Source of the DNA: Patiria pectinifera
Taxonomy: Eukaryota; Echinodermata; Asteroidea; Valvatida; Asterinidae
DNA: 64,000 nucleotides
Direction of reading: 5' to 3'
Assembly: GCA_029964075.1 (NCBI GenBank)
Contig: CM057140.1
Coordinates: 4,978,643-5,042,642 of the forward strand
The notes beneath the pieces are model-generated. The model had not been told where the DNA came from and searched no databases. It was given only the letters and a program-made list of their open reading frames with translations. Positions 1 to 11,885 of the stretch are shown piece by piece (the stretch's first letter is position 1; every line of letters begins with the position of its first letter). The translations under genes were made by a program, and so were the position numbers.

Positions 1-2
1 AG

Positions 3-336
3 CACGATCTGGACCGACACTGGGGGACCCAGTACAAGAACCAACCGGAACCAGAAGCCCCCGTTACACCTAGGTGAAGTCTCTACTTGTTGGGTTTACA
101 TCCGGATAAAGCCGACCGTCGGGCCATTGAGCCTCGTGACCCGTCCCCTCCCCCTGTGCAAAGAGTGACGAAGATGCCGGCAATGACAGCGACTTTCAGC
201 TCGCAGCATCATGAAAAAGGGGTCCAAAACGGAGTTTGTGGGCGGCGGTACAATCGTGGAGCGCAGCACCCACGAGATGTTTGATGGCAACAAGATAGTG
301 GTGAGGCTCACTAAGGAGCGATTTATCCACGAGTGA
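3..336 (+). other. Possible last two exons of an unrecognised gene
   Basis: An open frame from position 3 reads HDLDRHWGTQYKNQPEPEA and ends at a good donor (AG|gtgaag, 73/74). After a possible AG acceptor near 201, a second open piece beginning IMKKGSKTEFVGGG and ending RLTKERFIHE closes with TGA at 334-336 and is in phase with the first. The implied intron is only about 130 bp, much shorter than others here, and the acceptor lacks a pyrimidine tract. I do not recognise the protein. It could be the 3' end of a gene lying to the left, a retrocopy fragment, or chance. Confidence 0.2.
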
Positions 337-339
337 TGT

Positions 340-1107
340 CACTTTAGTTTATAAGCAGATTGTTATTATTTATATCACCCCGACGCCAAAAAAAAAAAAA
401 AAAATCCGTCTTGTAACAGATATTTGTTATTTAGACTTTGTCGACATTTATCCAAAAACAAAGTATTTTTTCGAGCTTTTTCTGGCAAAATTCTTGTTTG
501 GAACCTTGTGTCAAAAGTTGGAAGTTTAAACTTTAAAAGTTGCAAGACAAGTTTCAGCTGTTATTTCCCTAAAGGTTAAGTAACGTTTACTCCTTAACTC
601 GAGTTAAATAAAAGAGAGGACTTTTTTTAAAGGAGGTGATAATGTAATACTAGGACAACTGGGGGCGCTGCACGTAGTTACAGTCAGACAGCGCGGCCTA
701 TTTATTTTTTGGAGCAAATGCATTGAGCAAATTTTATACATGTGTTGATTTTGAGCGCGCCGCGCACACAGCGCGCGATTTTTAGTCAGACAGCACGTAC
801 TTCCAAACTAACACCGGGCTATTTTATGAACCGAACGTGGATGAAAGCGTGAGTAACTTGTATGAATAATTGTTATTGAAAGTTGATTGTTAAAATATCA
901 GAGAGCCACGGTATATTTCGTTTTCGTATTCTCTCTTTCTTTTGTTCTGTTAATGTTGTCCATCCCAATAATTGTAGAGTCCTAAGACCGCCAAGCTTCG
1001 TTAGAGTGTAAACGATTTACATCAACACTGAAAGAGCCCTACATTTACTGCGGATGTTTTACTATCACGAATTTGAGGGCGTTCTAGGCCTTTAGACGGT
1101 CCTGTGC
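340..1107. other. Intergenic, no gene seen
   Basis: AT-rich DNA with a short poly-A run (about 388-404) and a GC-rich patch with CGCG-containing words near 755-780. I see no convincing exon, RNA gene or repeat boundary. Confidence 0.5.
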
Positions 1108-1822
1108 TAGTCGGTTCCCAGACCAAAAGATTCTATCTATTTCTGATGAATCTTGGGATAGCCGCTAGTATCTATACACAATATATATCCGGCACGTGAC
1201 CAAAACGAAAATGTCCGAAGTTTGCCGAATTCATTTCGTAGACAAGCTTGGAGAGCGCTCGGGTATTTCTGAGTATACAATATATAGGTTATATTTACTG
1301 ACTAGCTTAGTACAAATCAAACAAAAAACGAGTTGATAAATAATATTCATTGCTTGCATTTAGAAAACTTGAAATTCAATGACCTATTTTGTGCATCAAG
1401 TATATATGCACGCGGCCGGATCGTACGAGGGGCGAGCTTTGCTACGTCATGTACTATTTAAAATATGACGACCATTACCGGGATTTTCCAAAACTCGGCG
1501 TGGTCTCCAATCGGCTTCGCTTGCTAACAGTGCTATCTGGTTGCCTAACTTCGAAGTTTCCAAGAACACGCGTAAGTCAATGTATTCTTACAGAAATATC
1601 AAACTGTATTATCATAACTGTATGATAAGTGATTTATTTAAACAATTTGAACGGAGCATTAAAAACCTCATAAGTGATAAAACGAATTCGGAAACGAAGC
1701 CGAGCTTTGAAAAGGGGCCATGAATTAATGTCGTCATGTTTATTTTTAGCCACGGAGGGTGCCTGACCTACAATTTAGACGTCTGGGCGTCGGGAGAAAT
1801 TGTCAGGTCAGGGAACCAGACT
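1108..1822. mobile_element. Non-autonomous TIR transposon, family 1, copy A
   Basis: About 715 bp that match 29216-29915 along almost the whole length (for example ATTCATTGCTTGC against ATTCGTTGCTTTC, and GAAACGAAGCCGAGCTTTGA in both). It starts TAGTCGGTTCCCAGACC and ends GGGAACCAGACT, the same terminal inverted repeat as the other copy. The 3' arm has diverged. Non-coding; no transposase. The better-preserved copy suggests a TA target duplication. Confidence 0.7.
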
Positions 1823-2166
1823 GGCGCTGTGCTGGCAAAAAGGATGTAACCTATTATTATTGTTGTTTTTTGTTTTATTTATTAACCATTAATAAATTGA
1901 TTAAGTCAATTTTGGGGATATTGAGGGCGCTCTTTCCATTTAACTACTCTCAAGTCCATTAAAGTATGGCCTTCCGTTTCAAAGATAGCGGGGCGTATCT
2001 CGTGCAAACTTGAAACTGTGCATGTTTGATTCAGTTTGCTGTGTAGTACATGAAAGTCGATAACAACATTCACTATTCAATAAGTAACCCTAAATTAATG
2101 TCCTGTTTCAATGTTCTCGTGTTAATTTTGATTACTTTTGTTACCTTCATAAATGTCCTGACTCAC

Positions 2167-4350
2167 CCATTTTAGGCAGAGGATATTTATTCTCATCTCC
2201 GAACAAGGCATCAAAATAATCCAACATGGCCGCCCCTTTATCTAGCGCATAGTCCACTTGATCGATGAAATCTTCCCGGGCCCATACGCCAAACTAAACC
2301 CCAAAATAGATTAAAAACAAAAATTGTTTACACGCAGATGACTCATTTTGATGGTGGGTGGGTGCGGGTGTGTGTGTGTGTGTGGGGGAGCAATCGACTC
2401 TTGCGACCCCTGACTTGAATTTATTAAAGGGCCCATGACATGAATTTTACTTGAAAACATATTTTGTGCAACTTTCTACTCCTCTTAAAATGTCTGAAAG
2501 CAGCTTCACATCCCTTTTTTTCGTTAATCTTATTGGGACAAAATGTACTTCTTTTAACATTTTTTTTTTTTTAAATCAAATGCTTTTCCAAACAAATGAG
2601 GGCGCTGTCGCTGTGATGTCATTATAGTAAGACACTGTTCAGTTGCATGTGTGAGGGGTTTTCTGTTCAAATTGTGAATCCAACATATGCTCAATAAAAA
2701 CATTTTTTGAAGAAACTTTGCTCATTGGCCTAATGTCATGTACTGAAACAACGACGAATTAACACAGGAGAGAAAATTAAAGCCAGGAAAATATCCATTT
2801 CCAACATTCTGGCAAAGTTTTGTGCTGAAATAGCTGTAACATTGAGCTTTCTACCGAAATGACATCACACTTTTGCTCATGAATATGGAAATTTGTACTA
2901 GCATAAACACCAAAAGGGCACCAAAAAGCCCTTAAAAGTGTGAAAATGTCTGAAAATCGAAATTAGGTTACAAATGGGACACAAATGAGCATTTACACAA
3001 GGACTGCACACTCCATGGGCTCTTTAAACAATGCAAAATAAATTTCAGCTGATAGAAAAAATGTGCTTTGCATTATTGGATTTTTAGTTGAAGATTTGTT
3101 TTGTTAAAATAAATGTCATACCGCAATAACTTACTTTGACGCCATTAGTCGTGTTTTTGAACTTTGCCTTGAACTCACTGATGACATAGCAAACGAGATA
3201 CGTTGGCATGACAACGGTCTCTTCAAAAGTCGCTCTAATCCATCCATCTTTAAGTTCCTCATCCGGACGACTCTTGGGCATGTTGGAGAGGGCGTGGTAC
3301 TCAGGCTCATGCTCCAGGCTGATAGTAAAGGTAGCTTTGAGATCAGGCTCATCAAAACATGGGAAAGCCTTACGGGCGTCCACCGGATCAAAGAAGGTAC
3401 TCGTCAGATACCTGTTTTGAATGATTTAGAAAATAAGATGCATCAGATGGGCCTAAAATCTTTGTTAAAAGTATGAAGGGAACATGAGAATATAACAGTT
3501 TTGAAGAATTATTTCAAGACGGGTTATGTTATGTTCCATGTACAAAGAGACTAATCGATCAAGATGATTCTTCAGGTAAAATAATATAAGAATATATTAA
3601 AGGCTAGTTCTTACTTTTCCTCTCCAGAGACAGTCTTGTAGGACATCTTGTAGTAGCCCAGTAAGTCATTCTTCAACGGTCCTTGGAACTCCATGTACAG
3701 CCGATATTGTGCTCCTTTATCCAACTCGCCATTCAGTTCGATCACAGCAAACTGGTTTTCTGTATACAGCCACGGATCTTTAGCCAACTCAGGGGCTTTA
3801 GTCCCGCTACCTTGCCGTGTTAAGGTTGTCTTCCCTTCACTGATGACTAGTTCCTTACTGTGAATCAATACGACGTTAGTGACTTGCAAGCATTCTACCA
3901 AGACACTGACGGAACCGCTGAAGATTGAGTTAGTCAGATCGGTTCTGACTTTGAGATCATAGGAGATGGGTCGCAGGGTCTCAGGTAGCCGCGTCGACTC
4001 CCACGGCTGCTTGACATCATCTGCTTCCCTGTTAAAAACGACATGAACCGCATAATAAAACTGATAATGATACCTATTTACAACAACATTTAAACAAAAT
4101 CATATTGATGTCCAATGAGAATCGATTGAATCAAAAAATGTTACCCTTGCCACTGACCCACAGGTACCTGGTTCGATACATTGTACAACTTTAAGAATAA
4201 TTGTTTTTTTTTTAATATTTTTTACAAGATGTCTTACCTCTTTTCAACTACTGGTAAAATTCCTCCCTTGACGCCGACCATCACATCCACCAATATGAAG
4301 ACCACAGCCAGAAGGACCACCGAGTGTTTCGTTTCCACTACCGTAACCAT
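2167..4350 (-). CDS. M1-family aminopeptidase (aminopeptidase-N-like), first four coding exons
   Basis: Membrane-anchored zinc aminopeptidase that trims N-terminal residues from extracellular peptides; only its N-terminal beta domain is here. Coding exons (minus): 4238-4350, 3615-4028, 3135-3411, 2167-2293, all with GT-AG borders and consistent phases, ending with one base over (310 codons plus 1). Exon 1 starts at the ATG at 4348-4350 and encodes a short cytoplasmic stretch then a signal-anchor helix ([18 protein letters not shown]). Exon 2 has the [14 protein letters not shown] opening typical of M1 enzymes. Exon 3 carries the family signature [18 protein letters not shown]. Exon 4 ([15 protein letters not shown]...YPLPKM) aligns with the segment just before GAMEN in aminopeptidase N. 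The GAMEN and HEXXH exons are not found in bases 1-2166, so they lie off the left edge or are lost. ANPEP, ENPEP or a relative cannot be told apart. Confidence 0.88.
2424..3028. mobile_element. MITE in aminopeptidase intron 3
   Basis: Begins TTAAAGGGCCCATG and ends CATGGGCTCTTTAAA, an imperfect terminal inverted repeat. Its core (GTGATGTCATT, GACACTGTTCAGTT, ATGAATATGGAAA, CACCAAAA) is shared with the larger elements at 22866, 24402 and 60467, so they share an ancestor. Non-coding. A short GT microsatellite lies just upstream, near 2366-2384. Confidence 0.65.
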
Positions 4351-4996
4351 GCTGATGGAATGATATCACACTACTACCTTGCGAGGAATAGTACTAGAAA
4401 ATGATCCCAGACAGCGCGAATGGCTACACGGACCATGTACGGACTGAGGAAATACTACTGTGTATACCCCTCTCTAGATCCAACGGGGGTACTGAAAGCC
4501 ACTACAGCCAGTGAATCACACCGCCCTTGTCTTTAGTGACCTCTCGTAAATAACTGACATTTCGAGGTGTGTTTTATGGGTTGTATGAAAGCAACAGACA
4601 ACTTTAACCTCCAGAATTATTTTTTAGTTTAAAGTTGCAGATGGTTGTCAATGTCTATAAAGTATGTCTGAGAATCATGAAATATTTCACTAACATGAAA
4701 TATATCGAAATACAAATCGGCGTTTACCGATATGAGCTGACAATTAATATAGCGACAATTTGTAACAGATATTTAATAAACAATGACATAAAATAGTTGG
4801 AATTGTCACGTTGAAAAATCCTTATACTAAACAATCATAATATTTTCAGTTTAGTGATCGATGCAAATATCACTCAATGTTTTGCCAATGTTTGGTCCTC
4901 AATCAAACCAACGAAACGTACGTGCACTTCCTATTTTATATAAGCTCCTCTAATTTCTCAGAACACCAGTTATAATTATTATGCCCCTCTCCCGGT
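4351..4996. other. 5' flank of the aminopeptidase gene
   Basis: Upstream of the minus-strand start codon. AT-rich; no TATA box or repeat boundary that I can support. It should hold the promoter, but nothing specific is visible. Confidence 0.35.
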
Positions 4997-5791
4997 TTAT
5001 GCCATTTTTGTTTCGGTATGAAATATTTTAGTTGGAATGTAACATTTAGTTGGCAATCTGTCATATATAGAGCGCAATTCATAACACAACTCATTTTTTT
5101 GAGTGGGAAACGGGATCGGAGGTGCATTACTTAAAGTTCTCTCCCCAGGTCTTGACTTTAAGTCCTTATAAGTTTCTCCAAAGGTCTTTGCCGTGAGCCA
5201 CTTTTTCCCTGACTGGCCGTGCATCATGACTCGTAAGGCCCATAAACGTTTCCATGGATATCGTAGCCCATAACGTCGTAAAAGTCGGTAAACATCGTCA
5301 GTCAAGAAAGTCTGTCCAGATCAAAAATTGTTCGCGACCTCGAAGGGCACTTTATAAAAATATATATAGTCTGAGAGATCCAGTGGAGGGAGCCTTTCGG
5401 GGTCATATATATGTACATGTAGTACCAACATTACTAGCACGTTGTCGTAAAAGTTGGTACCTAACTGATCCTGTCTTAACTTATTCTTTAAAATGGCAAG
5501 CTTGCGGTCGCTGCCGAATTGAATTGAGCGTGATCGGGGGAGTAATAAATTACCGTCTGATATTTTGTACACGAACCCCCGGTGTAGGGTTTGTATAGAC
5601 ATGTCTAGATACCAACCTTGACAACCATGTGTTTGTAATGGCCGACCAAGAACCAAACCTGCTTGCAGCCACATGGCATCCCTACACTTTCTCAGGCAAA
5701 TATAGGACCCATTTTCAACCGTAATTTTATTAATTTTGCCCTCAGATGAAAGCCCTAAAACCAGGGAGTAGATCCGGCTATTTTTACACAA
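4997..5791 (-). other. Coding-like minus-strand stretch, unrecognised
   Basis: Two neighbouring open frames. The upstream one (5321-5791) is 156 codons, including ILKNKLRQDQLGTNFYDNVL. The downstream one (4997-5305) includes LLRRYGLRYPWKRLWALRVM and an alternative frame reading FTDFYDVMGYDIHGNVYG. Composition looks more protein-like than nearby noise, but I recognise no family, and part of the upstream frame lies in a duplicated segment (5431-5510 against 6146-6219). It could be the remains of a transposon gene or a decayed host gene. Confidence 0.2.
5431..5510 (+). repeat. 80-bp segment duplicated at 6146-6219
   Basis: Both copies share TTACTAGCA, TGTTGTCG/CGTTGTCG, TTGGTACC, CTGTCTTAACTTATTCTTTA and CTTGCGGTC in the same order. 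Direct orientation, about 700 bp apart. Confidence 0.7.
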
Positions 5792-6261
5792 TTTCGCTCA
5801 CCGCTTTTTATGTCAAATAGTCCCTTCTTTCAAAAAAAGTTGTGGGGGCACTTTTCATGCTAATTAAACTCACGTACAAATTCTCGTTGTGCACAATCAC
5901 ACGCGAGCTAATTGTGTCCTCTGTATTTCTAATCGGACCAGTCGGATATCGCTGTTAATTATAATCGCTGTTATGACGATATCGGCATTCTTTGTGGGTC
6001 GGGCCAAACGAGTTTTATCCTTGAATATTTACACTGAGTACACCACCCAAAAAACTCGACCCAAAAAAAACAATTTGGGCGGAGGTTTATTCGGGAACAA
6101 AAATACCCCCAGCCCCCCAAAAAGTTCTGCCGGCATTGTCCGGCATTACTAGCATGTTGTCGAAAACTTTGGTACCTTGATTCTGTCTTAACTTATTCTT
6201 TAAAATGGGCTTGCGGTCAAAATTGTATGGACAGGTTCCCATGATGTGCAGGAGGCCGATC

Positions 6262-6518
6262 CATGTGCGTCGCTCAAAGCGCCCCCCCCCCCCGGAAAAG
6301 CAGGGGGAAAATGGAGGAAAAAAGGGGGGAAGAAAGAAAAAGAGGTGCAAAGCCATAATCACTGCTGTTAATTTAATGGGTTGGGGGCCAAATGTCCCGG
6401 CCTGCCCACCCTTGAAAAATGATAAATCGAGAATATGCTGGAAAAGTGCAGGGATTTTTTTTTTTTTTTTGAGGGGGTGTGCTTTTCCCCCTCTAGAAAA
6501 AGTCCTAGCAACACCCAT
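6262..6518. mobile_element. Degenerate hAT-type MITE, relative of 14204-14484
   Basis: Inverted relative to the 14204 copy: it shares the G-rich/C-rich tracts, GATAAATCGAGAATATG and CCTCTAGAAAAA. Ends resemble CATGTGCGTCGC and GCAACACCCAT. Homopolymer runs (C13, T16) sit inside. Confidence 0.55.
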
Positions 6519-7199
6519 ATGGGCCTATATATCCTACACATTTGATCTGTAAATCAAATAAACACTGTCCATGTTTTTTTAGTCGCAATTATCAGTTGAG
6601 AACCATGACTTCATTAGCCTCATTCAAATCTGAACTACGTAAAACGTTCAGTCAGTAATAATATTTCTGCAAATAATTATGTGTGTATTTGTCACTGTCT
6701 TCTCTAATTATACAAATCTAGATATGTGCTGATCTACGGAGTTAACAAACTTGGTTGCCATAATAATACGAAGATAATAAGGAGCCGGATGGAAATTTCC
6801 CCGTGTTTTCTCCCTAAGGGTTTTCGCGGGGTTTTCGCCCCTCCCGTAATCAGCGAATATAGTTACAGCAGTACAAGGGTAGTTTTTTTCTTGATGATAC
6901 AAGAAAGATCCACATTTTTCGTGTTCACTGAATCAACTTTATAGTAAAGCATAATAGTTTTAAAATATATTGTATGTATAATATTAGCTTAACACCTATG
7001 CATCATTCAAATAATGATGTTTCTTACTGTATCGAATTTTATTGTATTTGTAATGTATTGTATAATTATACATGTTTGTAGTCATTATTTATTGTATGCA
7101 GGGCCCCAATGGAAACCAGTTTGAAACTGTTTGGGCATACCCTGAGTAAAGAAATGGAATAAATACATAAATAAATATGTTAAAAATGCCAGTAAAATA
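6519..7199. other. No gene seen
   Basis: AT-rich sequence without a supported exon, RNA gene or repeat border. Confidence 0.5.
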
Positions 7200-7202
7200 A
7201 GG

Positions 7203-9125
7203 CTACATCCCAGCCAGCACGCCCAAGTGGGCCCCATGTGGGTTATGGTTGGGTTTGATGGGCTTTGGTGGGCTTGGGCTTCAAATGGGCTGCCCACGTG
7301 GGTCCAGTGTGGGATGACGGTGGGGTTTAAGTGGGCATGGGCGTTAAATGGGCAAAGTATATGGGTCCAATGTGGGGATTTGGTGGGCTAAGTGGGCTGT
7401 CTATGTAATGGGCTTGCCCGAGTGGGCCCTGTGTGGGGTAAAGTTGGGCTCGGTGGGCTGTATATTGAGTGGGCAAATAGTGGGCTTTCCCATGTAAAAA
7501 CCTATGTGGGATGACGGTGGGTTTTAAGTGGGCGGGGCATTAAATGGGCAAAGCAAATGGGTCCAATGTGGGGATTTGGTGGGCTAATTGGGTTGTCTAT
7601 ATAATGGGCTTGCCCGAGTGGGCCCTGTGTGGGGTATAGTTGGGCTCGGTGGGCTGTATATTGAGTGGGCAAATAATGGGCTCTCCCATGTAAAACCTAT
7701 GTGGGATGACGGTGGGTTTTCAGTGGGCTGGGCATTAAATGGGCAAAGTATATGGGTCCAATGTGGGAATTTGGTTGGCTACGTGGGCTGTCTATGTAAT
7801 GGGCTTGCCCGAGTGGGCCCTGTGTGGGGTATAGTTGGGCTCGGTGGGCTGTATATTGAGTGGGCAAATAGTGGGCTTTCCCATGTAAAACATATGTGGG
7901 ATGACGGTGGGTTTTCAGTGGGCTGGGCATTAAATGGGCAAAGCACATGGGTCCAATGTGGGGATTTGGTGGGCTACGTGGGCTGTCCATGTAATGGGAT
8001 TGTCAGAGTGGGCCCTGTGTGGGGTATAGTTGGGCGCGGTGGGCTGTATATTGAGTGGGTCAATAGTGGACTTTCCCATGTGAAACGTATGTGGGATGAC
8101 GGTGGGTTTTCAGTGGGCTGGGCATTAAATGGGCAAAGTATATGGGTCCAATGTGGGAATTTGGTTGGCTACGTGGGCTGTCTATGTAATGGGCTTGCCC
8201 GAGTGGGCCCTGTGTGGGGTATAGTTGGGCTCGGTGGGCTGTATATTGAGTGGGCAAATAGTGGGCTTTCCCATGTAAAAACCTATGTGGGATGACGGTG
8301 GGTTTTAAGTGGGCGGGGCATTAAATGGGCAAAGCAAATGGGTCCAATGTGGGGATTTGGTGGGCTAATTGGGTTGTCTATATAATGGGCTTGCCCGAGT
8401 GGGCCCTGTGTGGGGTATAGTTGGGCTCGGTGGGCTGTATATTGAGTGGGCAAATAATGGGCTCTCCCATGTAAAACCTATGTGGGATGACGGTGGGTTT
8501 TCAGTGGGCTGGGCATTAAATGGGCAAAGTATATGGGTCCAATGTGGGAATTTGGTTGGCTACGTGGGCTGTCTATGTAATGGGGCTTGCCCAAGTGGGC
8601 CCTATGTGAGGTATAGTTGGGCGCGGTCGGCTGTATATTGAGTGGGCAAATAGTGGGCTTTCCCATGTAAAACCTGGGTGGGATGACGGTGGGGTTTCAG
8701 TGGGGTGGGCTTTAAATGGGCAAAGCACATGGGTCTAATGTGGGGATTTGGTGGGCTAAGTGGACTGTCTATGTAATGGGCTTGCCCAAGTGGGCCCTGT
8801 GTGGGGTATAGTTGGGCGCGGTGGGCTGTATATTGAGTGGGCAAATAGTGGGCTTTGCCATATGAAACCTGGGTGGGATGACGGTGGGGTTTCAGTGGGC
8901 TTGGCTTTAAATGGGCAAAGCACATGGGTCAAATGTGGAGATTTGGTGGGCTACGCGGGCTGTCTACGTATTGGGGTTTGATAGGGCTCGCCCAAGTGGG
9001 CCCTGTGTGGGCGCGGTGGGCTGTATGTTGAGTGGGCTACGTGGGCTGCCTGTGTACTGGGGTTTGATAAGGCTTGTTTAAGTGGGTCCATGTGTGGGAT
9101 ACATGGGCGCGGTGGGCTGTACACA
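7203..9125 (+). repeat. 195-bp tandem array, about nine units
   Basis: The word TGTCTATGTAATGGGCTTG or a variant recurs at about 7399, 7593, 7789, 7984, 8179, 8374, 8570, 8765 and 8960: spacing 194-196 bp. The final unit is shortened. Units at 7593 and 8374 share private variants (GGGTTGTCTATATAATGG, AATAATGGGCTCTCCC), giving a higher-order period of four units (about 781 bp). Because 195 is a multiple of three, long open frames run through it on both strands; there is no reason to think they are genes. Confidence 0.92.
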
Positions 9126-10975
9126 GTACTTTTCCACCACACACCTCTTTCGTGCCGACTCTCGGCGCGGCACTGGGGTCACACGACACTCTTGACCTAG
9201 CATACCACAGAAAACCGTTACTGCAGTGTGGCTGGTAGTGGTTCATTTGAATTTAGTTTGGAGACAGGGAATGTACAAGTTCATCGTTTTTGCAAGAAAA
9301 CAGTAGTTATTCATAAAGTCATGGTACATCAAACTGTGTAAAACTTAAGTTCTCGTATCAAAATGTGACTCACGGCATGTAGTGCAAGTTTTTTGCTGAA
9401 TCCCGGCCTCAGTTTGGACAGGGATCATGCTTAGTACTGGTAAGTTTGTACTAATTTGTGTTTTCAAATATTTCTAATATTTCTTAAAGACAAGCTTATG
9501 CCATTTGTATCCCTACGACATTTAGATTACGTTAATTGTTACATTATTTGTTATTCGATAATGATATGATGGAATTAAGACTCTCGGTTCACGATCGACG
9601 TATACATTTCTATGCAACAGACAACACTCTTTGATCGTTTTTGGGGATCAGAAAATTATCCAAAAACGCAAGTAAATGGAACATTGACATTGTACAAAAT
9701 GCTTTTTTCAAATCACAACTTTTGATCGTTGTTAGGAACCTCTTGTACATGTCGTTTTGGAGAATTTTACGAATGAAAAAAATTGAAACCTCTTATAGTA
9801 CAAGTTACAACTGTCTTAATGACATGCTTCTTCCAGACTGTACGATTCTTGCTTTTGGTTTTAGTTTGTCTTTTTTCAATTTCATTTTTTTTTTGTTCTC
9901 AATGCCAAAGGAGAACAGTCCAACCCATTGCGAAGAGATCCAAGTGGCTGGTTGGCGGGGGACAGAGACAGACACGACAGAGATGGAAAAGGGCCCAGCG
10001 AGAGGAATGTGATATGAAACAATCTGCAGCAAGTTAGTAATTGACTGAACAAGACATTATCTGCTTCAGATGGTTCTAGGATGCATCTATAAAGTACGTG
10101 TAGATATTCAGATACAAGTTAAGGATGTTAATTACAGTCTGTGGTAAAATGAGACTAAATTTGATAAGATATCATGCATTTTTGTTAAAGACAATTGGCA
10201 AACCAACTTTGATGTCGCGTAAACCTGCCCATGAAAAGATTTTTTCTCAGGTATTTAATGTGTGGAAATATCTTCAGATTACAGATTATCTTCATGTCAG
10301 TTAATTCCAAAAGATTGTGTTTTTTTTTGGAATACATGTATCTGTGCTAGACAAGTGGCTCGTAATGGTATACAACCATAATTATGGAACACTTTGTATA
10401 GAAGCTTATTGTTGATGAGACTTACATCTCTGGCGCATATTCAGTTAATGATGAACTCTAGAGAGTAAGGTATTACTAGCTTGGTGTTTCTAATTGCAAT
10501 GCATTACAAACATTGCAACAGCTAATTATGGTTTACTAGCTCGGTCTGTACACATTGACGTAATTTTGATTAAGTCTTCTAGGTTAGAAATGCAGAGAAA
10601 TAATAAGTTTCTTGCTGCTTGTGGAATCATTCTTCTAGAAATATCCAAAGAAGAGACCATATTCTATGACTTTCGTGTCATTACATGATAAAATTGCATA
10701 GCTTGGAGTAACGAAACCTTGTTTTGTTAAAACATGCTTTGACCCAGAATTGTACAAATTCCAGAATTGTATAAATTGTTATTATGATTATTGTTATTGG
10801 AAATTCCGATTTATTAAAGTATATATTTTTTTCTTTTGAGAACTTATACGATTATTGTTTCTCACTGGTTTAGTGTTTGCTTTTCTTCTCCCATTCTCCA
10901 CGACCTGAATTAGAGTCAAAACCGAACTGCACGAGAGCTCACTGAGACAGCCAAGTATTAAACCAGTGTCATCTT
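9126..10975. other. Unique interior of the foldback element
   Basis: AT-rich sequence between the two arrays. No transposase domain, splice-bounded exon or RNA gene recognised. Open frames here are short and lack family features. Confidence 0.4.
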
Positions 10976-11645
10976 GTGGAGTGCCTAGATGGGACCCACA
11001 TTTGAGCCAGCTTGGCAGCCCACAAAGGACCCATATAAATACGTACATTGACCACATATGACCCAGTTAAAGTGTAGGAGGGACCCACACAGGACCCACA
11101 TTCATATGTACATATTGCCCACTTATGACCCAGTTAAAGTGTTAAAGGGACCCACATAGGACCCACATTCATACATACTTTTTGCCCACTTATGACCCAG
11201 TTAAAGTGTAGGAGGGACCCACATAGGACCCACATAGGACCCACATTCATACGTACATATTGCCCACTTATGACCCGGTTAAAGCGTAAATGGGACACAA
11301 TAGAACCCACATTAAATTAACTGGGCTTGCCCATATGGGACCCAAGTGCCGCCGGCGGACAAATCTCTGAGGGCCCTAACTGGGCAGCCGACATGGGCCC
11401 CATTAGGTAACCCAAGTGGGACCCATTTAGGGCCCACATGTTGCCCACTTAGGACCCAGTTAAAGTGTAAATGGGACCCACATAGGACCCACATTAAATT
11501 AACTGGGCTTACACATGTGGGACCCAAGTGCCGCCGGCGGACAAAACTCTGTGGGCCCCAACTGGGCAGCCAACATGGGCCCCGTAAAGTAGCCCAAGTG
11601 GGACCCATTTAGGGCCCACTAAGTAGTGTTGACTGGGATTGTGCC
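10976..11645 (-). repeat. GGACCCA-rich tandem arrays, 67-78-bp and ~182-bp units
   Basis: GACCCAGTTAAAGTGT recurs near 11060, 11128 and 11195, and in degenerate form at 11273 (about 67-78 bp apart). From about 11330 a larger unit of roughly 182 bp is present twice, each copy with GTGCCGCCGGCGGACAAA and ACTGGGCAGCC. The words are the reverse complement of those in the 7203-9125 array. Confidence 0.8.
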
Positions 11646-11885
11646 TGCATAAATAGTCTTGTGCCATCACATCAAACAGTTAACAATTAATGAAAAACAT
11701 TCAGGGAACTCGGCAAAGATGGCCGACATGTGAATAAGGCCCATAGATCATTACACAAAACAACAACTTGCAAAGAATGTCCTCTCGGCTTCGCGTACTT
11801 CCAATGGTCGCGTCTCCATTTATTTGAGTTCGAAAGAGGCCGTTGTGCGCCGTCCAACAGCTAGGGCATCGACTTCAACAGAACC

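Larger units (their letters stand above)
7200..11645. mobile_element. Probable foldback element with tandem-repeat arms
   Basis: The left border ATCCCAGCCAGCAC (from about 7209) is mirrored by GTGTTGACTGGGAT at about 11627-11640. The left arm is rich in TGGGC/TGGGTCC words, and the right arm (10976-11640) carries their complements, so the arms are inverted relative to each other. About 1.85 kb of unrelated sequence lies between. Inverted arms built of short tandem repeats are the hallmark of foldback elements, including sea-urchin TU and Drosophila FB. I could not find a clear target-site duplication, so the borders are provisional. Confidence 0.5.

Noticed and set aside
6087-6552. Overlapping open frames on both strands
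   Set aside because: They lie over G- and C-homopolymer MITE sequence; residues are Gly, Pro and Lys runs.
7588-8295. 235-codon open frame in the tandem array
   Set aside because: Follows from a stop-poor 195-bp unit divisible by three; open on both strands and shows no start context, splice sites or domain.
9641-10037. Possible small gene with a Phe-rich segment
   Set aside because: Two overlapping frames of low complexity, no splice-bounded structure and no family features.
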